Shown piece after piece: positions 5,731 through 8,652 of a DNA stretch of 8,652 nucleotides. Under the pieces are notes generated by a model. The model did no database searches. It was not told where the DNA came from and worked only from the letters and a program-made list of their open reading frames with translations. Origin of the DNA: Alphaproteobacteria bacterium (GTDB lineage: Bacteria; Pseudomonadota; Alphaproteobacteria; ATCC43930; CGMCC-115725); the NCBI GenBank assembly GCA_005888515.1, contig VAZR01000137.1, positions 1-8,652 of the forward strand, read 5' to 3'. Both the position numbers and the translations under genes were made by a program. How positions within the stretch are numbered: the first letter of the stretch is position 1; every line of letters begins with the position of its first letter.

Positions 5731-7005
5731 TCAATTGAACCAGAGCGCGTAGGCGAAAAAGTTGTCCTCGAACGCCTTCGTGATTTCTCCCCAGCGCTGT
5801 GACGACGCGATCGGCCCGTCCTGCAGATACGGTACGGCGCCTGCGCCGGTCAGCAGCATCACCAGATCGAAGGTCTGAGGCTCATCAAAAAACTTTTTTG
5901 CGTCGATGCCGCGGGTGAAGCGCCAGTGCGGCACGAGCTGGCGCCCATCGAGGATCGCATCGAATTCGTCGAGCGCGGCCATCCACGCCTCGATTTGCGC
6001 CTGGGTGACCCGTTGGCCGATCGCCACGTTGCTCTGCCGCGGATTGGGCAGCCACTCGCGATCGTCGTCGGTTTCGGTAAGGATCAGCGACCAGGAACGA
6101 CGGCTTGCGGCCGGCACGCTCTTGAGGTGCTGGCGGGCGCTTCGCATCCGCTCCGGCTCGACCACCGGCCAGTTGATCGTGTGGATGAAGCCGATGACGT
6201 CGGCCAGGATCTGGCTGTCGGGCAATAGCTGCCCCATGCTGTCGGTCGGCAAGGCTTGCGACAGCGCGCTCGCCAGGGGCGTCTCCGCGCGCGGAAAGAA
6301 TCGGTGGAACGTAGCGTCGAAAGTGGCGTGAAAATCGTGCGCCAGCAGGAAGTCGCAGAGCGCCATCAGGGCATGCGAGTAGCCGGCCAGCCATTGCGCA
6401 TCACCGGTGTCGAACCGGACCTCGAGCACGGCCGCAGCGCTGACCGGCGTTCTGGGTGATTGCGACAAACTGGCCAGAATATAGGCAAGGCTCTCGTCCT
6501 CCGCCGCCTTGCCGTCGCTCCGCAGATCGAAGCGGACCCGCGCCAGGTCGATAACGATTCCGACATCGCTGTCGCCAACAGTCTGCAACACCGCCTCGGC
6601 TGCCGCCAAGTCGTCGCCGAAAGCTTTCAGAATGTCTCTGAACGCCTGGTAGGTGATCGATTCCGGGCGCGGATTGAGCGGGACCGGAAACCGCAACAGC
6701 GGAACCGAGACGGATTTCGGCGGCCGCAGGCCGTGGCGATAGAGCGATTGCCCGAGATGCTCGACGGCCTGGGCGAAGCGCACCAAGCCGAGAGCGAAGC
6801 GCGCTTCGCGATCGTCCGGCGCGGCGGCTGCTCTGGCCGCGAGTTCGGCGGCGCCTGCGCCCAGCGTACCGGCGTACAGGTGCTGACGGGCGAGTTTCGC
6901 CGCAGCCCCGTCAGCCCTCGCCATGTGGCTTGTGAGCCCGACACCGGCCAGTATCGCGAGAGACAGCGCGACGGCGCGAAAGCGGTTCGAAGGACGATGC
7001 AGCAT
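5731..7005 (-). CDS. Exported protein of unknown function
   Basis: With the ATG at 7005 this is a 424-residue protein with a good Sec signal peptide: Arg4, Arg8 and Arg10, then AVALSLAILAGVGL (11-24) and an ARA-DG cleavage site near residue 31. I do not recognise the family. The mature region is mainly helical. Residues 34-85 are alanine-rich, with spacing that resembles TPR-like helical pairs (KLARQHLYAGTLGAGAAELA, then ARFALGLVRFAQAVEHL). Later blocks that look conserved are YSHALMALCDFLLAHDF (209-225), ATFDATFHRFFPRA (227-240), the QILADVIGFIHTINWPVVEP segment, and the C-terminal DLVMLLTGAGAVPYLQDG. No catalytic signature is evident. The frame stays open to an ATG at 7074, but that start would bury the signal peptide; a GGAAG lies 12 nt before the ATG at 7005. 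The gene follows the NtaA-type gene by about 100 bp on the same strand and may share its transcript. Confidence 0.75.
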   Translation of the reverse strand: MLHRPSNRFRAVALSLAILAGVGLTSHMARADGAAAKLARQHLYAGTLGAGAAELAARAAAAPDDREARFALGLVRFAQAVEHLGQSLYRHGLRPPKSVSVPLLRFPVPLNPRPESITYQAFRDILKAFGDDLAAAEAVLQTVGDSDVGIVIDLARVRFDLRSDGKAAEDESLAYILASLSQSPRTPVSAAAVLEVRFDTGDAQWLAGYSHALMALCDFLLAHDFHATFDATFHRFFPRAETPLASALSQALPTDSMGQLLPDSQILADVIGFIHTINWPVVEPERMRSARQHLKSVPAASRRSWSLILTETDDDREWLPNPRQSNVAIGQRVTQAQIEAWMAALDEFDAILDGRQLVPHWRFTRGIDAKKFFDEPQTFDLVMLLTGAGAVPYLQDGPIASSQRWGEITKAFEDNFFAYALWFN

Positions 7006-7106
7006 TTGGAACCAGCGCTTCCGAGAGAAACACAACGGGGCCGCCAGCCACATCCACTGCCGGCCCGATTTCATGGCCTTGTATCAGCGCAAAGGTGTCG
7101 AGATGG

Positions 7107-8453
7107 CTAACGCCGCTGCGGTTGCCTGGCCGCTTCGAAGGCGCTGGGCGGCTGGGGCAGGCCGTAATGCTCGCGCAGCATCGTGCCCTCATAGGCGGTG
7201 CGGAACAGCCCGCGCCGCTGCAACAGCGGCACCACCTCGGCGGCGAACACCTCGAATTGCAGCGGCAATAGCGGCGGCATGACGTTGAAGCCATCGGCGG
7301 CGCCGTCGTTGAACCAATCCTCGATCAAATCGGCGATCTGCTCGGGCGTGCCGGCGGTGACGAAATGGCCGCGGGCGCCGGCGAGGTACCCGAGCAATTG
7401 CCGCAAGGTCGGCTTGTCGCGCCGCACCAGGTTCAGGATCACCTCGGTGCGGCTGCGCGCTGCCTGCACCGTATCTGGGTTTGGAAAATCCTCCGGCGAC
7501 AGCGGCCGGTCGAGTGGCAGATGCGAGAAATCGTGTCCACCGAAGCGGCCCGACAGCCGTTTGCGCCCGACCTCGGGATCGGTGAGCTCGTTGACCTCGC
7601 GCGCAAGGCGCTGCGCTTCGGCCTCGGTCGCGGCGAGCATCGGGCTGAGGCCCGGCAGGATCAGCACATGTTCGGGGTTGCGCCCCTCGGCGGCTGCCAG
7701 CCGCTTCAGATCGGCGTAGAATTCCTGCGCCGTTGCCTTCGCCATATGGGCGGTGAACACGGCTTCGGCATGGCGCGCGGCGAAGCGGCGGCCGGTATCG
7801 GAGGACCCAGCCTGCACCAGCACGGGCCGCCCTTGCGGACAGCGCGGCATGTTGAGCGGGCCGGCGACCTGATAGAAATCGCCGCGGTGGTTGATCGGCC
7901 GGATGCGGTCGGCCCGGGCGTAAACCCCACTGGCCCGGTCATCGGCGACCGCGTCCTCGGCCCAGCTGTCCCATAGCGCCTTGACCACCGTCATGAATTC
8001 TTCGCCGCGGGAATACCGATCCTCGTGACTGACCTGGCCGGCGCCGCCGAAATTGCGCGCCGCCGTCGCCAGCCACGAGGTGACGATGTTCCACGCCGCG
8101 CGGCCATGGCTGATGTGATCGATCGAAGCGAACTGGCGCGCCAAATTGAAGGGCTCGGTATAGGTGGTCGACGCGGTCGCGATGAGCCCGACCCGGCTGG
8201 TCGAGACCGCCAACGCGGCCAGCACGGTGATCGGCTCGAGCCAGGTGCGCGCCGCCTGCGCCACGTCTTCGCCGAGCGCCAACTGATCGGCCAGGAAGAT
8301 CGAATCGAACAGCGCCGCCTCGGCCCGCCGCGCCAGATCCTGGTAGTAGCGGATATCGATCAACGCGAAGGGCGAGGTCGCCGGATGGCGCCACGACGCC
8401 TCATGATGGCCGCGGCTGTGGAAGAACAGGTTCAGATGCAATTGCCGCTTCAT
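7107..8453 (-). CDS. NtaA/SnaA/DszA-family FMN-dependent monooxygenase
   Basis: This is a 448-residue two-component flavin monooxygenase, the usual length for the family. The signatures run in order: KRQLHLNLFFHSRGHHEASW at the N-terminus (2-21), FDSIFLADQ (49-57), TASTTYTEPFNLARQFASID (93-112), SHGRAAWNIVTS (115-126), ARNFGG, and DRYSRGEEFMTVVKALWDSW. Further on are FYQVAGPLNMPRCPQGRPVLVQAGSSDTGR, the phosphate-binding loop region GARGHFVTAGTPEQIADLIEDWF, and GFNVMPPLLP. Relatives oxidise nitrilotriacetate (NtaA), dibenzothiophene sulfone (DszA), dimethyl sulfide (DmoA) or pristinamycin intermediates (SnaA), using FMNH2 from a separate reductase. The substrate cannot be assigned, and no reductase gene is adjacent. 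The ATG at 8453 begins right where homology begins; an in-frame ATG at 8474 adds seven residues (MRTRAAA) and cannot be excluded, since neither has a strong ribosome-binding site. It is followed on the same strand by the exported unknown protein. Confidence 0.92.
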   Translation of the reverse strand: MKRQLHLNLFFHSRGHHEASWRHPATSPFALIDIRYYQDLARRAEAALFDSIFLADQLALGEDVAQAARTWLEPITVLAALAVSTSRVGLIATASTTYTEPFNLARQFASIDHISHGRAAWNIVTSWLATAARNFGGAGQVSHEDRYSRGEEFMTVVKALWDSWAEDAVADDRASGVYARADRIRPINHRGDFYQVAGPLNMPRCPQGRPVLVQAGSSDTGRRFAARHAEAVFTAHMAKATAQEFYADLKRLAAAEGRNPEHVLILPGLSPMLAATEAEAQRLAREVNELTDPEVGRKRLSGRFGGHDFSHLPLDRPLSPEDFPNPDTVQAARSRTEVILNLVRRDKPTLRQLLGYLAGARGHFVTAGTPEQIADLIEDWFNDGAADGFNVMPPLLPLQFEVFAAEVVPLLQRRGLFRTAYEGTMLREHYGLPQPPSAFEAARQPQRR

Positions 8454-8487
8454 CGCCGCCGCTCGTGTCCGCATGGATCGGGAGCGA

Positions 8488-8516
8488 AGCTAGGCGCGTC
8501 CTTCCCGGGGAATCAA
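8488..8516 (-). promoter_or_regulatory. Candidate promoter of the NtaA-type gene
   Basis: On the minus strand, TTGATT (8511-8516) is followed after exactly 17 bp by CTAGCT (8488-8493). This resembles the CTTGAC-N17-CTATAT pattern of alphaproteobacterial housekeeping promoters. Transcription would start near 8480, almost at the ATG at 8474 or about 27 nt before the ATG at 8453. The spacer contains the dyad TTCCC-G-GGGAA (8502-8512). The -10 match is weak. Confidence 0.4.
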
Positions 8517-8527
8517 GCCGCGCGTCG

Positions 8528-8541
8528 GAGAACCGGTTCTC
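8528..8541. promoter_or_regulatory. Perfect 14-bp palindrome, possible operator
   Basis: GAGAACCGGTTCTC at 8528-8541 is a perfect palindrome. It lies just upstream of the candidate -35 of the NtaA-type gene, centred about 54 bp before the likely transcription start. Its position would suit an activator site, but the regulator is unknown and no regulator gene lies in the window. Confidence 0.35.
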
Positions 8542-8652
8542 GGGCCCCGGCTTGCCCTCGTATTCGCGCCGGAATCGGCCGCGGCGCGGCAATTCGGGGA
8601 TTGACGCGGTCATGGACCGGCACTGCTGCCACCGCGGCACCTCGCTCGAATT
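8542..8652. other. Right-edge non-coding stretch
   Basis: I see no supported gene here. A minus-strand frame across 8401-8640 is open, but it is rich in Arg and Pro, overlaps the start of the NtaA-type gene and resembles no protein I know. The neighbouring gene to the right is outside the window. Confidence 0.5.

Noticed and set aside
6460..7110. 216-residue plus-strand frame opposite the exported unknown protein.
   Set aside because: The minus-strand alternative has a proper signal peptide and a globular composition. The plus frame is Arg- and Gln-rich and reads as a shadow.
8401..8640. Minus-strand 79-residue frame at the right edge.
   Set aside because: It overlaps the start of the NtaA-type gene and its candidate promoter, and it is Arg- and Pro-rich without a recognisable pattern.

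Overview
The window looks like chromosomal accessory DNA from a high-GC alphaproteobacterium. The protein families, the GC-ending codons and a small four-cysteine secreted protein suggest Bradyrhizobium or a close relative in the Nitrobacteraceae. That placement is an inference from memory, with no database search. I see no rRNA, tRNA, CRISPR array, transposase or phage gene.

Layout. (1) Positions 1-434 hold the 3' end of an isocitrate lyase/PEP mutase superfamily gene on the plus strand, with a terminator-like hairpin over its stop codon. (2) A small exported protein with four cysteines follows on the minus strand (546-824), convergent with the first gene. (3) A 241-bp divergent intergenic region (825-1065) carries two GC-rich inverted repeats. 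(4) A closely spaced plus-strand run follows: an MsnO8-type flavin-dependent monooxygenase (1066-2094), a Tat-exported ABC-type solute-binding protein (2140-3486), and a biotin/DMSO/TMAO sulfoxide reductase-type molybdoenzyme (3524-5664). The molybdoenzyme gene is broken. (5) Convergent to that run is a minus-strand pair: an NtaA/SnaA/DszA-type FMN-dependent monooxygenase (7107-8453), and downstream of it an exported protein of unknown function (5731-7005). The monooxygenase has a plausible promoter containing one dyad and preceded by a perfect 14-bp palindrome.

How the genes may work together. Two different luciferase-like flavin monooxygenases, a periplasmic binding protein and an S-/N-oxide reductase-type molybdoenzyme fit a scavenging locus for an organosulfur or N-containing organic compound. 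The binding protein has no permease or ATPase genes beside it here, and no flavin reductase gene is visible. The substrate is therefore unknown.

The most notable observation is the molybdoenzyme gene. Against the family pattern it lacks two internal blocks. One is about 30 codons, covers the SYGW active-site motif and shifts the frame. The other is about 38-40 codons, in frame, and covers the GGNPFHHHQD-type cofactor-domain motif. The rest reads cleanly, so the damage is either recent or an assembly error. I found no convincing undescribed system in the window.
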